From contig VBEF01000042.1 in the NCBI GenBank assembly GCA_005881275.1, forward strand, positions 29,162-93,161: a stretch of DNA of 64,000 nucleotides, given 5' to 3'. Numbering within the stretch: position 1 is the stretch's first letter; each line of letters starts with the position of its first letter. This stretch comes from Chloroflexota bacterium. Its GTDB lineage: Bacteria; Chloroflexota; Dormibacteria; Dormibacterales; Dormibacteraceae. Under the pieces are notes generated by a model. That model saw nothing but the letters and a program-made list of their open reading frames with translations. It ran no database searches and was not told the origin of the DNA. A program made the translations under genes and the position numbers. Below are positions 52,167 through 61,733 of this stretch, piece after piece.

Positions 52167-53354
52167 GTGCTGGCGGCCGTCACGTGCGCGCTCGCACCGG
52201 CCTACGTCGTCCGATGGCGTATCGGGCCGCTGCCCTCGACTGTTCTCGAGGCGGCGGTCCTGCTCACCGTCATCGCCTTCGCGTTCGAGTCGCTTCGCGG
52301 CCGCCGCGCCTTACGTTGGCGGTCGCCCTTCACGATTCCAGCCGCGCTGTTCCTGGTGGCCGGGGCGGTGAGCGTCGCCGTCTCACCAGACCACACCAAG
52401 GCCCTGGGCCTTTATCGCGCGTACCTGATCGAGCCCATCGCCTTCTTCTTCGTGCTCGGCAACGTTCTGGGCTCGATCCAGCGCGCCCGCATGGTCCTGC
52501 TCGGGCTGGCCGCCGGCGGGGTGGTCGCGGGCCTGGCGAACGGGTTCGTGGTTCTCGACGCGATCCGGCATCACACCCTCAACCTCGCCTTGCCGCCACC
52601 CGTCGTGATTTACAACACGTCCAATGCGACAGCGCTGTATCTCGTGCCACTCATCGGAATCGGCGCCAGCTTTGTGGTCTACGAGCGCGAACGTTGGGTG
52701 AGGTTGATCAGCGCGGGCTTCGTCGCGATCTTCGTCGCGTCGACTTTCTTGAGCCTTTCGCGGGGGGGCTTGCTCGCGCTGGCGCTCATCGCCTTGATCA
52801 TGGCGGTGATCAACCGGCGCCGCTGGATCCTGATCCCCGCCGTGATCGTGCTCGGAATCGCGGCGACCCTGATCCCCGGGATGTCGGCGCGGCTCTCGCA
52901 CGAGTTCGATCCGTCGGATCCGAATAACACGATCATCTCCCGCGAGCACCTCTGGCAGGTCACGCTGCAGATGCTGCGAGACCATCCCATCTTCGGCACC
53001 GGCCTGTTCGGGTTCGCCAGGAGCATCCAGCCTTATCGGGGTGGCGTGTACGAGGAAAACCTCATCTACCCGCACAACCTGTTCCTCAACTTCTGGACCG
53101 AGACGGGGCTCCTCGGCCTGATCGCATTCCTGTGGCTGCTGGCCCAGGCATTCCGGACCAGCTGGCGGGGTTGGCTGGCCGGAGCCCTGGACTGGAGACC
53201 GCTGCAGCTCGGCATCGGGCTCGCGATGGTGGCGATCATCGTCCACGGGATGGTCGACGTCCCCTACTTCAAGAACGATCTCGCCCTCGAGTTCTGGACC
53301 TTCCTGGCCCTGGCCTGGGCGGGCTCGCAATCGAGGCAGGCCGCGAATGGCTGA
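52167..53354 (+). CDS. O-antigen ligase/polymerase family membrane protein
   Basis: A 395-residue multi-helix membrane protein of the Wzy/WaaL class, with about ten hydrophobic segments and the characteristic extracytoplasmic loop followed by HPIFGTGLFGFARSI and YPHNLFLNFWTETGLLGLIAF. It should polymerise or ligate lipid-linked sugar chains outside the membrane. GTG 52167 is the first ordinary start; in-frame CTG codons at 52134 and 52137 are possible alternatives. The stop overlaps the next gene (ATGGCTGA). Confidence 0.85.
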   Translation: MLAAVTCALAPAYVVRWRIGPLPSTVLEAAVLLTVIAFAFESLRGRRALRWRSPFTIPAALFLVAGAVSVAVSPDHTKALGLYRAYLIEPIAFFFVLGNVLGSIQRARMVLLGLAAGGVVAGLANGFVVLDAIRHHTLNLALPPPVVIYNTSNATALYLVPLIGIGASFVVYERERWVRLISAGFVAIFVASTFLSLSRGGLLALALIALIMAVINRRRWILIPAVIVLGIAATLIPGMSARLSHEFDPSDPNNTIISREHLWQVTLQMLRDHPIFGTGLFGFARSIQPYRGGVYEENLIYPHNLFLNFWTETGLLGLIAFLWLLAQAFRTSWRGWLAGALDWRPLQLGIGLAMVAIIVHGMVDVPYFKNDLALEFWTFLALAWAGSQSRQAANG

Positions 53355-54366
53355 GCGCGTCAGCGCCGCCATCCTGAACTGGAACGGCGGGGAGCTGGTC
53401 CTGAAATGCGCCCGCACATTGCTCGACCAGACGCTGCCGCCGGTGGAGCTGATCATCATCGACAACGCCTCCACAGACGGCTCGCTCGAGCGGCTTCGCG
53501 CCGAGCATCCGGCCGCGCAGGTGATCACCAATCAGCAAAACCTCGGATTCGCGCGAGCCGCCAACCAGGCCGTGGCCGCCGCCACCGGGACGTGGCTTCT
53601 GCTGGCCAACCTGGACGTCGAGCTCGAGCGCGACTACATCGCCCGTCTGGTCGCGGCGGGCAACCGGGATCCGCGGATTGGCTCGGTGACAGGCAAGCTG
53701 CTCCGGCCAAGGATCGCCGGGTCGGACGTGATCGTCGACAGCACCGGCCACGTCCTTTTCCGGAACGGCTGGGCGGGCAACCGCGGCGAGGGCTTCCCCG
53801 ATACGGGCCAGTGGGAGCGACCCGAGGAGATCTTTGGCGTCACTGCCGCGGCCGCCCTGTACCGGGTGTCGATGCTCGCACAGCTCTGCCAGGGGCCCGC
53901 GAGGCCATTCGACGAGCGCTTCTTCGCCTACATCGAGGACGTCGACCTGGACTGGCGGGCGCGCTGGCTGGGCTGGAAGGCGTGGTACGAGCCGGCGGTC
54001 GCGTGGCACCACCGCAGCGCCACCAAGGCGCGCCGGTCCGCGCTGATCCTCCGCCACATCCTCAAGAACCGCCTCCTCCTGGTGGCCGACAACGACCTGT
54101 GGCCCGAGGGCCTTGCGCGCCTGCCCGGCGTGGCCGCGTTCACGCTGCTGGCGGCCACTCAGTTCGGCCTCGAGTCGCCGGCATCGCTGCTGGGCATCGT
54201 GGACTTCTTCCGCCACCTGCCGGCGAGCCTCGACCGGAGGCGCTTCATCAAGGCGAGACGGAAGGTCACCCCCGCGGCGATCGCGGCCTGGATGCAGCCC
54301 TACCCCTACCGCCACAAGATCGCTCGCCGCCTGCGCTTCGGCGAGACGCGAACGGCGCCGGGCTAG
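53347..54366 (+). CDS. Family 2 glycosyltransferase (rhamnosyltransferase-like)
   Basis: A 339-residue GT-A enzyme: SAAILNWNGGELVLKCA, IIIDNASTDGSLERL, NLGFARAANQAV and LANLDVELERDYIA (metal-binding Asp-x-Asp position), then EDVDLDWRARWLGWK as acceptor/catalytic region. Such enzymes add rhamnose or similar sugars to cell-surface chains. ATG 53347 overlaps the ligase stop by 8 bases. The 3' end overlaps a convergent gene by 4 bases. Confidence 0.9.
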   Translation: MAERVSAAILNWNGGELVLKCARTLLDQTLPPVELIIIDNASTDGSLERLRAEHPAAQVITNQQNLGFARAANQAVAAATGTWLLLANLDVELERDYIARLVAAGNRDPRIGSVTGKLLRPRIAGSDVIVDSTGHVLFRNGWAGNRGEGFPDTGQWERPEEIFGVTAAAALYRVSMLAQLCQGPARPFDERFFAYIEDVDLDWRARWLGWKAWYEPAVAWHHRSATKARRSALILRHILKNRLLLVADNDLWPEGLARLPGVAAFTLLAATQFGLESPASLLGIVDFFRHLPASLDRRRFIKARRKVTPAAIAAWMQPYPYRHKIARRLRFGETRTAPG

Positions 54367-55790
54367 GCGGCCTGCTCGAGCGCGACGCCGCGTTCCGCAG
54401 TCCGGCTGTGCGGCAGCTCGCGCAAGGCAAGCCCCAGCAGAAGGAGCAATGACGGCACCAGCTGCAGGACCAGGCGGTCGGCTGCAGTGTTCAGTTCGAA
54501 GGTCACCTCATTGGGTGTGGTCAGCAGCGCGATTCCGTAGGTGAGCCCCTGCGCGGTCAAGGCCGCCCACACCAGCGTGAGCCGCCTGTATCTCGAGATG
54601 ACCGTCAGAACGGTCGCCACTATCCAGCCCGCTGCCAACCATGGGTAGTCGTCGTTGCGATTCATCAGGTGAAAGAAGAAGCTCGCGATGGTCCGGGCTC
54701 TGGATGTCAGCAGGCCGATCGTCCACGCCGGATGCGGCAGGCTGAGCACGTCGCTGTTGAAGCCGTGCACGCGCGTGTAGACCTGCCACGCGACGACCGG
54801 CAGGAGGCCGGCCGCCGCCACAGAGACGAGGAGAAGGCTCGGCGTTTCCCGCTCCTTCACCCTCCCCCACGCCGCACCGAAAACGAAGACCACCGCAATG
54901 ACGAGGAGAAATGGGAGGCCCTCATTCTTGGTCAGCGCGGCGAGAGCCGCAAACAGAAACGCGAGGCCGGAGTCAAGGTCTCGGCCGAGGCGGACAGACC
55001 TGTAGAGATGGGCAAGGCTGAGCAACATGAACACCGCGATCGCGTAGTCCGCATAGCCCATGTAATAAGGAAGGACGAACGATGTCTGCAGGGCGGGCAG
55101 CGCGACCATGAGGAGGGCGAACATCGCGGTCAGCCGCGTGCCGAGCAAGGGCAGAAGGCTTGCCGAGACGGCCGCCACCCCAGAGATCAAGAACATGAAC
55201 CCGATGCTCTTGCCCACCATGTCATCGACATGGCTCAGCAACACCCAGGCCGTGGCGACCATCAGAGAAAACAGCGGCGGGTAGTCGAGATGGCGGGTTG
55301 CGCTGATCGGTCTTGGCGGCAGGTTCGCCAGGTCGACGCTGCCCGAGTCGAAGAAAACCTTGGCCTTGAACAGCCACATCGCGATCGCATCCCAGCCCAC
55401 CAAGGGTTGCGCCAGCAGATTGAGGAGGTAGAAGCCCAGAGTGGCGACCGTGAAGGCCACCAGACCCGCCGTCAGCGGGTCGAGATCGCCCAGCCCTGAG
55501 AGCAGGGGCCGGATCGACGCGACCTCGTCCCTCACGGCCGCGATCGTTCGCCTGCGGGTGACCACCGCCGCCACGAGCCAGGGCAGAACGAGCCAGAGCA
55601 CGAACCACGGGACGTGAACCACGCCGAAGATCCAGAGCTCGATCCCCATCGCCGCGGCGCCGATGAGCGGGCAGCCGGCTCGGACGAGGGCGTCGACGTG
55701 GAATCCAAGCAGCGTGGCGATCAGCCGTCCGACGAGGTAGCTCAGGAGGATGTAGAGCGCGAGGCCCAGACCACTGCCCAGCACCGTCAT
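54363..55790 (-). CDS. Polytopic membrane protein, glycosyltransferase 39/83-like
   Basis: A 475-residue protein with about eleven or twelve membrane helices. The loop after the third or fourth helix holds VGWDAIAMWLFKAK and a downstream RHLDYPPLFSLMVAT, features reminiscent of GT-C enzymes, where an acidic residue in the first outer loop is catalytic; TKNEGLPFLL is another conserved-looking segment. It likely transfers a sugar from a lipid carrier outside the membrane. Start ATG 55790, 2 bases after the upstream gene. Family assignment is approximate. Confidence 0.65.
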   Translation of the reverse strand: MTVLGSGLGLALYILLSYLVGRLIATLLGFHVDALVRAGCPLIGAAAMGIELWIFGVVHVPWFVLWLVLPWLVAAVVTRRRTIAAVRDEVASIRPLLSGLGDLDPLTAGLVAFTVATLGFYLLNLLAQPLVGWDAIAMWLFKAKVFFDSGSVDLANLPPRPISATRHLDYPPLFSLMVATAWVLLSHVDDMVGKSIGFMFLISGVAAVSASLLPLLGTRLTAMFALLMVALPALQTSFVLPYYMGYADYAIAVFMLLSLAHLYRSVRLGRDLDSGLAFLFAALAALTKNEGLPFLLVIAVVFVFGAAWGRVKERETPSLLLVSVAAAGLLPVVAWQVYTRVHGFNSDVLSLPHPAWTIGLLTSRARTIASFFFHLMNRNDDYPWLAAGWIVATVLTVISRYRRLTLVWAALTAQGLTYGIALLTTPNEVTFELNTAADRLVLQLVPSLLLLLGLALRELPHSRTAERGVALEQAA

Positions 55791-55792
55791 CG

Positions 55793-56251
55793 TCAGGCGC
55801 CCGCTCTGACGAAGACGAAAGTGTGATCACCGCCCGCCGTGGTTGTGTCCGAGCGCAGAACGTAGCCGGCGGGCGTGTTCAGGCTCGGCGCGTCCGGCCT
55901 CTGGAAATAGACGATGCCGGGGGCGCTCGTGGTCGACGCGGCGTCGAGGTCCCCGCTGACCTCGACGTGGCGCGGATAGAGCCAGTACGTCAACCAGAAG
56001 TAGGCGAATCCGTCCACTTCTGAGGCAGGCACGAGAGCCAGCACATCTCCGTGCGCGGGAAGGCTCGCCACCACCGCGGGCGTCGCATCCTGGATCGGGT
56101 CGCCCAGCGGCGCGCGCAACGCGCCTTGGGGAGTGCCGCGGAGCAGGTCTGCGTAGTGCGCGCTGAGCAGGAGCGGCCCCGTGACGACCACCGTGTGCAG
56201 AGTCCAAAGCACGAGAAGCGCGACCCCCAGCGCGCGCACGGGCTTTGTCAA
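55793..56251 (-). CDS. Hypothetical membrane-anchored protein
   Basis: About 152 residues: an N-terminal membrane helix (RALGVALLVLWTLHTVVVTG) followed by an outside domain with TPAVVASLPAHGDVLALV, YFWLTYWLYPRHVEV and a C-terminal THTFVFVRAG-like end (DHTFVFVRAGA). TTG 56251 or GTG 56239 are likely starts; the longer frame to 56407 would cover the divergent glycosyltransferase start. Two bases separate it from the next membrane gene, so it is an operon partner. Function unknown. Confidence 0.6.
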   Translation of the reverse strand: MTKPVRALGVALLVLWTLHTVVVTGPLLLSAHYADLLRGTPQGALRAPLGDPIQDATPAVVASLPAHGDVLALVPASEVDGFAYFWLTYWLYPRHVEVSGDLDAASTTSAPGIVYFQRPDAPSLNTPAGYVLRSDTTTAGGDHTFVFVRAGA

Positions 56252-56375
56252 CTCGCGCGCAATTCTACTTTCGGCGCCTAACCGGCCGGACGTGCTGGGC
56301 GTCCTCGATAGACTTCCGACCGATGCAGCCCAAGAGCATCGGCAATGCGTTCTCAATGATCGTGGGAGCCAGCAC

Positions 56376-57596
56376 TTGATCGCCAAGTTCACCAAGGCCC
56401 TGTTCATCCTCCGCAGCCAGGGCTTGCCGGCCCTCGTCAGGAAGGTGCGCGGCCGGCTTCTCGAGTACGCCGGCAGGCGCCGCGTCTACCTCGCGGTCAG
56501 CCTCGAGGACGTCGAGGAGGCGGATTGGGCGGAGCGCCGGCGCGTTCCACGCCCGCTGAAACGGCGAGGCACCCCGAACGTGATCGGCTGGGTTGTGCCG
56601 CCCGTCGGTCCCGGCTCCGGCGGCCATCTGAACATATTTCGCTTCGTCCGCTACCTCGAGGAGCACGGCTATACGTGCCGCGTCTACGTCTACGACCCGC
56701 ACAAGACGCAATTGCCGCCGCAGACGGCGCAGGTATTGCATGACCACTACGCGCCGATGCGCGCCACGGTGCTGCACGACTTCTCGACGGTGGGCGAATG
56801 TGACGCGCTCTTCGCCACCTCATGGACCACCGCCTACCCCGTGCGCAACGCCAAGATCGAGGGTGGCAAGTTCTACTTCGTGCAGGACTTCGAGCCGTCG
56901 TTCTATCCGGTCGGCTCCGAAAGCGTGCTGGCCGAGAACACGTACCGATTCGGTCTCTACGGCATCACCGCGGGAGGATGGTTGTCGAAGAAGCTGGAGC
57001 ACGACTACGGGATGCAGTGCGACCACTTTGAGTTCGGCTCCGACTTCGGTCGCTATTACTACGTCAACAGCGGGCATCGCTCAAAGGTCTTTTTCTACGC
57101 CCGGCCGGTTACCACGCGGCGCGGGTTCGAGCTCGGCGTACTCGCGCTTGACCGCTTCCATCGCGCCAAGCCTGAATACGAGATCAACATGGCAGGCTGG
57201 CCGGTCAAGGGCTGGCAGCTGCCCTTTCCGTTCGTCGATCACGGCAGCCTGCCCCTGGACAAGCTCAACGATCTCTACAACAGCTGCGCGGCGGCGCTCA
57301 TGCTCTCGCTCACGAACTTCTCGCTGCTTCCCCTCGAGCTTTTGGCGGCCGGATGCATACCGGTCATCAACGACGGTCCGAACAACCGCCTGGTCAGCGA
57401 CAACCCCCACCTCGTTTTCACCCGCCCCACCCCCCGCGCCCTGTCTGAAGCGCTGTGTCAGGTGGTGGATCAGCCGAACCTGCCTGATGTGGCTCTTCGC
57501 GCCTCACAGAGCGTCGAGCCGCTGAGCTGGGATGCGGCAGGCGCCCAGCTCGAGCGAATCATGCTCAGGGTGCTCGGCACCGAACCGCCGGACTAG
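56376..57596 (+). CDS. Glycosyltransferase, WsaF-like rhamnosyltransferase family
   Basis: About 406 residues of GT-B fold. The N-terminal part holds GWVVPPVGPGSGGHLNIFRF and HGYTCRVYVYD, the middle FYFVQDFEPSFYPVGSES, and the C-terminal part SLTNFSLLPLELLAAGCIP and DGPNNRLV, where nucleotide-sugar binding is expected. This set matches WsaF-type rhamnosyltransferases of S-layer glycan clusters. TTG 56376 with GGGAG upstream is preferred; the frame to 56181 is a shadow of the divergent gene. Confidence 0.8.
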   Translation: MIAKFTKALFILRSQGLPALVRKVRGRLLEYAGRRRVYLAVSLEDVEEADWAERRRVPRPLKRRGTPNVIGWVVPPVGPGSGGHLNIFRFVRYLEEHGYTCRVYVYDPHKTQLPPQTAQVLHDHYAPMRATVLHDFSTVGECDALFATSWTTAYPVRNAKIEGGKFYFVQDFEPSFYPVGSESVLAENTYRFGLYGITAGGWLSKKLEHDYGMQCDHFEFGSDFGRYYYVNSGHRSKVFFYARPVTTRRGFELGVLALDRFHRAKPEYEINMAGWPVKGWQLPFPFVDHGSLPLDKLNDLYNSCAAALMLSLTNFSLLPLELLAAGCIPVINDGPNNRLVSDNPHLVFTRPTPRALSEALCQVVDQPNLPDVALRASQSVEPLSWDAAGAQLERIMLRVLGTEPPD

Positions 57597-57611
57597 GCGC
57601 TCGCTACGGTT

Positions 57612-58616
57612 GTGAGTGTGAAGTCGAGCCACGAGGCGCCGCTCGCCGCCGCGTATCGCGGCCGGGTGGCGCTCGTCACCGGTGGATTTGGATTCATGGG
57701 TTCCAACCTCGTGCCGCGACTGGCCCAGCTCGGCGCTGAGGTTCGCGTCATGGCCCGCTCCTGGCCGCCTCAGGCTGAGTTCGACGAAGGCGTGCACCCG
57801 GCGGTCCGTTTCTTCAAGGGTGACATTCGCGATGAGGCGGTGCTGCAGGACGCGGTCGAGGGCTGCGACTACATCTTCCATCTCGCCGGCAAATCCGGGG
57901 CCTCGACGAGCAACGAGTCTCCGATCGAAGACCTGGACGTCAACTGTCGCGGCCTCCTGCTGCTCCTCGATGCGATGAGGCTCGGCGCGACCGAGGCGGT
58001 GATCGTGTTTCCGAGCTCGCGGCTGGTCTACGCTCCCAAGCTCCCCGTCCCCGTGCCCGAGACGGCGCCCACAACTCCACTCTCGATCTACGGCGCCCAC
58101 AAGCTGGTGGCCGAGAACTATCTGAGGATCTTCGGCCTGCAGCACGGCTTGAAGAGCGTGGTCATGCGCATCACGAATCCATATGGACCCTACCAGCGGC
58201 CCGAGCAGCGCAGCTACGGCGTGATCAACCAGTTCATCCACGAGGCGATGCGCGGGCGATCGATCACGGTGTTCGGGCGTGGCGAGCAGCTCAGGGATTA
58301 CATCCACGTCGATGATGTCGTCGAGGCACTTCTCGCCGTGGCGATGTCGCCCGCGGCCGCGGGGGCGACCTACAACCTCGGCTCAGGCACCGGAACCTCG
58401 CTGGCCGATCTTGCCGCCCTGATCGTCGACGTTGCAGGCAGCGGCCGGGTGGAGCACGTGCCGTGGCCGCAATCCGAGGCCAGCGTCGAGACCGGGGACT
58501 TCTGCGCCGACATCGCCCGCATCGAGGCGGCGGTCGGCTGGGCGCCTCGGGTCAAGCTGCGGGACGGAATCCAGGACGTGATCACGCGGGTCCACCGCGC
58601 ACCCCAGCGCGGCTGA
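57612..58616 (+). CDS. NAD-dependent epimerase/dehydratase
   Basis: An extended short-chain dehydrogenase of 334 residues acting on nucleotide sugars. NAD site ALVTGGFGFMGSNLVPRL, the active-site SSRLVYAPK and the YxxxK pair in LSIYGAHKLVAENYLR, and RITNPYGPYQRP. UDP-glucose 4-epimerase-like or dTDP-sugar enzymes are the nearest types; substrate is unknown. GTG 57612 or 57618. It supplies sugar donors for the surrounding transferases. Confidence 0.88.
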   Translation: MSVKSSHEAPLAAAYRGRVALVTGGFGFMGSNLVPRLAQLGAEVRVMARSWPPQAEFDEGVHPAVRFFKGDIRDEAVLQDAVEGCDYIFHLAGKSGASTSNESPIEDLDVNCRGLLLLLDAMRLGATEAVIVFPSSRLVYAPKLPVPVPETAPTTPLSIYGAHKLVAENYLRIFGLQHGLKSVVMRITNPYGPYQRPEQRSYGVINQFIHEAMRGRSITVFGRGEQLRDYIHVDDVVEALLAVAMSPAAAGATYNLGSGTGTSLADLAALIVDVAGSGRVEHVPWPQSEASVETGDFCADIARIEAAVGWAPRVKLRDGIQDVITRVHRAPQRG

Positions 58617-58698
58617 CCGCGGGACCGCCTGCGTATCATCCTTACCCTTTGACAAGAGTGAGATGCACGCTGCCCGATCCCCGAGGGGCGGGCGCCTG

Positions 58699-59532
58699 AT
58701 GGCTACAACCACGGCGGATTCGAAGCCGGCGTCCCCCTCCGGACGCCCATCGAAGTCCTACGCCAACCTCCTCCGCGAGCTGGCGATAACCGACTACAAG
58801 ATCAAGTACCAGGGCTCCTTTCTCGGCGGGTACATCTGGACCATCGCCAAGCCGCTCCTGATCTTTGGGGTGCTGTACCTGGTTTTCACCCGCTTTGTCC
58901 GCTTTGGGAACGGCGTGCCGAACTACGCCGTCAACCTGCTCCTGGGCATCGTCCTGTGGACGTATTTCTCTGACGCGACCGTCCGGGCGATGGCGTCCAT
59001 CGTCGAGCGAGGCGACTTGATCCGAAAGGTTTACTTCCCCCGCATGATCATCGTCATCGCCACCAGCCTCAGCTCGCTCATCACTCTTGCCTTCAACCTC
59101 ATCGTCGTCGCGGTGTTCGTGATCTTTTCAGGTGTCGGTTTGCAGCTGACCGCACCATTGTTTGTGCTCCTGGTGCTGGAGCTGTACGCGCTCACGCTGG
59201 GCTCTTCGTTCCTGCTCGCGGCGCTGTACGTGAAGTTTCGCGACTTCAAGCACATCTGGGAGCTCGGGCTGCAGCTGTTGTTCTACGCCAGCCCGATCAT
59301 CTATCCGCTTTCCTTCGTCCCGTCGCGCTACCAGGCGCTGTTCGCGCTCAACCCGATCGCTCAGATCATCCAGGACTCGAGGAGGGTCCTCATCAGCCCC
59401 ACCACGCTGACGCCTCTCGACGTCATTCACTCGCCACTGGTGGTAGTGCCGTACGCCATCCCCATCGTCGTACTGGTCGTCGGCTATCTGTACTTCGAAT
59501 CCGCCGCCTCCCAGTTCGCTGAAGAGATCTAA
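58699..59532 (+). CDS. wzm: ABC-2 type polysaccharide/teichoic-acid export permease (Wzm/TagG-like)
   Basis: A 277-residue permease with six membrane helices. The N-terminal amphipathic part (LRELAITDYKIKYQGSFLGG) and the core (IWTIAKPLLIFGVLYLVF, FYASPIIYPLSFVP) are typical of TagG/Wzm. It moves lipid-linked chains across the membrane using the adjacent ATPase. ATG 58699 is chosen over 58663. Upstream 58616-58699 holds a TTGACA but no clear -10. Confidence 0.92.
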   Translation: MATTTADSKPASPSGRPSKSYANLLRELAITDYKIKYQGSFLGGYIWTIAKPLLIFGVLYLVFTRFVRFGNGVPNYAVNLLLGIVLWTYFSDATVRAMASIVERGDLIRKVYFPRMIIVIATSLSSLITLAFNLIVVAVFVIFSGVGLQLTAPLFVLLVLELYALTLGSSFLLAALYVKFRDFKHIWELGLQLLFYASPIIYPLSFVPSRYQALFALNPIAQIIQDSRRVLISPTTLTPLDVIHSPLVVVPYAIPIVVLVVGYLYFESAASQFAEEI

Positions 59533-60753
59533 GTGCAGACGGATGTAGCGATCTCCATCGAGCACCTCACCAAGGTGTTTCGGGTGCCGCTGGAGCGGAC
59601 GACGTCGCTGAAGCAGCTCGCGGCGCGTGGGTTCCGGCCCGCCGGCTCCCGACGCCTCGAAGCCCTGCAAGACGTCTCGATCGAGATCACGCGCGGGGAG
59701 TTCTTCAGCGTCATCGGGCCGAACGGCAGCGGCAAGAGCACGCTGCTCAAGATCATGGCCGGCATCTACCGGCCGACGAGCGGCCGGGTTTCGGTCACGG
59801 GCCTGCTGTCCCCCTTCATCGAGCTTGGCGTGGGCTTCAACGCCGAGCTCACCGCGCGGGAAAACGTGTTCTTGAGCGGCGCGATCCTGGGTCTCTCGCG
59901 ATCCCTGGTCGCCGAGAGGTTCGACGATATCGTGCGGTTCTCAGAGCTGTCGGACTTCATGGACCAGAAGCTCAAGAACTACTCATCCGGAATGCTGGTG
60001 CGACTGGCCTTCGCGGTGGCCATCCAGGCCCATGCCGACATCCTCCTGGTCGATGAAGTCCTGGCGGTAGGCGACGCCAGCTTTCAGGAGAAGTGCTTCG
60101 ACGTTTTCCGCCGCTTCAAGAAGGAAGGGAGGACGATCATCTTCGTCAGCCACGACATGGGGTCGATCCAGGAGTTTTCGGATCGAGTTCTGATTCTCAA
60201 CCACGGGCGGCCGCGCGGCATCTACAGCCCGGCGGGCGCCGCGGTCGAATACAGCCGGCTCAACGAAGAGCACGCGAACAGGCTGCTGTCCGACTCCAAA
60301 GCTGCACCGACAAGCGCGACCAGCAGCCGCCCGCGGATCGTGTCTGTCGAGATGCTGGACGGCAACGGTCAAACAACGCACGCGATACAGCGCGGCCAGA
60401 GCGCGACCATCAGGTTGAAGATCGCCAACCCGCAGCGTGAACCGGTGAACGCCGGCGTCGCCATCTACCGCGACGACGGCCTGCACTGCTTCGGCACGAA
60501 TACGGTCATCTCGCATGCCGCGGTGCCGACCGACGCGGAGACCGTCCTGCTGCTCGACTACCAGTGCATGGACCTGCAGCACGGGACGTACTGGCTGACC
60601 GTCGGGCTGTTTGGCGGGCGCCTCGGCACCGTGTACGAGATGCTGGAACGCCTTTATTCATTTCACATCGGACAGAGCGATGCGTATGAGGGCGTCGTGT
60701 ACATGCATCACCAGTGGCGCACACCGGACCAGCCACCGCAACTGGCGCACTGA
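59533..60753 (+). CDS. wzt: ABC transporter ATPase with C-terminal Wzt-like carbohydrate-binding domain
   Basis: A 406-residue ATPase. Walker A GPNGSGKSTLLKIMAG, signature NYSSGMLVRLAFA, Walker B HADILLVDEVLAVGD and switch His FVSHDMGSIQ. The C-terminal part (about 265-395) is a beta-sandwich like the Wzt domain that recognises the finished chain terminus before export. GTG start right after wzm, no gap. With wzm it forms the exporter of the cluster. Confidence 0.93.
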   Translation: MQTDVAISIEHLTKVFRVPLERTTSLKQLAARGFRPAGSRRLEALQDVSIEITRGEFFSVIGPNGSGKSTLLKIMAGIYRPTSGRVSVTGLLSPFIELGVGFNAELTARENVFLSGAILGLSRSLVAERFDDIVRFSELSDFMDQKLKNYSSGMLVRLAFAVAIQAHADILLVDEVLAVGDASFQEKCFDVFRRFKKEGRTIIFVSHDMGSIQEFSDRVLILNHGRPRGIYSPAGAAVEYSRLNEEHANRLLSDSKAAPTSATSSRPRIVSVEMLDGNGQTTHAIQRGQSATIRLKIANPQREPVNAGVAIYRDDGLHCFGTNTVISHAAVPTDAETVLLLDYQCMDLQHGTYWLTVGLFGGRLGTVYEMLERLYSFHIGQSDAYEGVVYMHHQWRTPDQPPQLAH

Positions 60754-60767
60754 GCGCTCCTTCGGAG

Positions 60768-61733
60768 ATGAAGGCCACAATCGCGATTCCGACCTACAAC
60801 GGCATCGAACGGATCGGCGAGCTGCTCGATTCTTGTTTGCGGCAGGAGGCCGATTTCGAGTTCGAGGTGCTCGTGATCGATTCGGGTTCGACCGACGGCA
60901 CGCTCGATGCCGTGCGCAAGCGCGCAGCGGTGCGTCTGCATGAGATTCCAAAGTCAAGCTTTGGCCACGGCCGCACCAGAAACCTCGCGGTGGAGATGGC
61001 CAGGGGAGACTTTGTCGCCTTCCTGACCCAGGACGCTGTTCCCGCCGACAAGCACTGGCTCAGCGAGATACTGCGGCCGTTTGACGTATCGGACAGGGTG
61101 GCCTGCGCATACGGGAAACAGGCGCCCCGCCCGGACTGCTGTCCGACCGTCAAGCGCGACGTGATCAACCACTTCCGTTCGTTCGGGCCTGACCACTTCC
61201 TGATGCTGCAGGTCGACAACCCACGACTGACATCCGAACGTGAGCGTGACGCGCTGACGTACTTCTCCAACGTCAACTCGGCCGTGAGGCGCACGGCGAT
61301 GCAAACTGTGCCCTTTCGCGACGTCGCGTATGCGGAAGACCAGGCACTCGGACGCGATGTGATCAAGGCGGGACTGATCAAGGCCTACGCGCCGATGGCG
61401 GTGGTATTGCACTCTCACAGCTATCCGCTGCGGGCCTATTTCAACCGCATGTACGAGGAGATGCTCGGCCTGTGGAAGACCACCGGGCGCAGCATCGACA
61501 CGAGCCTGCCGCGCCACGTTGCGCTCGTGATCAGGGGCACGGCCCAGGACTGGCGCTTCATCCTGCGCGACCGCGACTACAGCGCTCGGACCAAGGTCAA
61601 GTGGTTCCTGCAGGCGCCTGGGTACAACATCGCGCGGAGGCTGGCGGTCCGGCTGGCTCGGCGCCCGGAGCTCCCTGCCTGGGCAGCCCGGGCGATGGGC
61701 CGCACCGCCGCGACGCCTGCAGCGCGGGCTTGA
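60768..61733 (+). CDS. Family 2 glycosyltransferase
   Basis: A 321-residue GT-A transferase: ATIAIPTYNGIERIGELL, LVIDSGSTDGTLDAV, FGHGRTRNLAVEMA and FLTQDAVPADKHWL, with a catalytic region YAEDQALGRDVIKAG. RmlT/rhamnosyltransferase types look similar (FGHGxTRN). ATG 60768 lies 14 bases after wzt; the longer frame to 60714 is shadow. Its stop overlaps the next gene's TTG as TTGA. Confidence 0.88.
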   Translation: MKATIAIPTYNGIERIGELLDSCLRQEADFEFEVLVIDSGSTDGTLDAVRKRAAVRLHEIPKSSFGHGRTRNLAVEMARGDFVAFLTQDAVPADKHWLSEILRPFDVSDRVACAYGKQAPRPDCCPTVKRDVINHFRSFGPDHFLMLQVDNPRLTSERERDALTYFSNVNSAVRRTAMQTVPFRDVAYAEDQALGRDVIKAGLIKAYAPMAVVLHSHSYPLRAYFNRMYEEMLGLWKTTGRSIDTSLPRHVALVIRGTAQDWRFILRDRDYSARTKVKWFLQAPGYNIARRLAVRLARRPELPAWAARAMGRTAATPAARA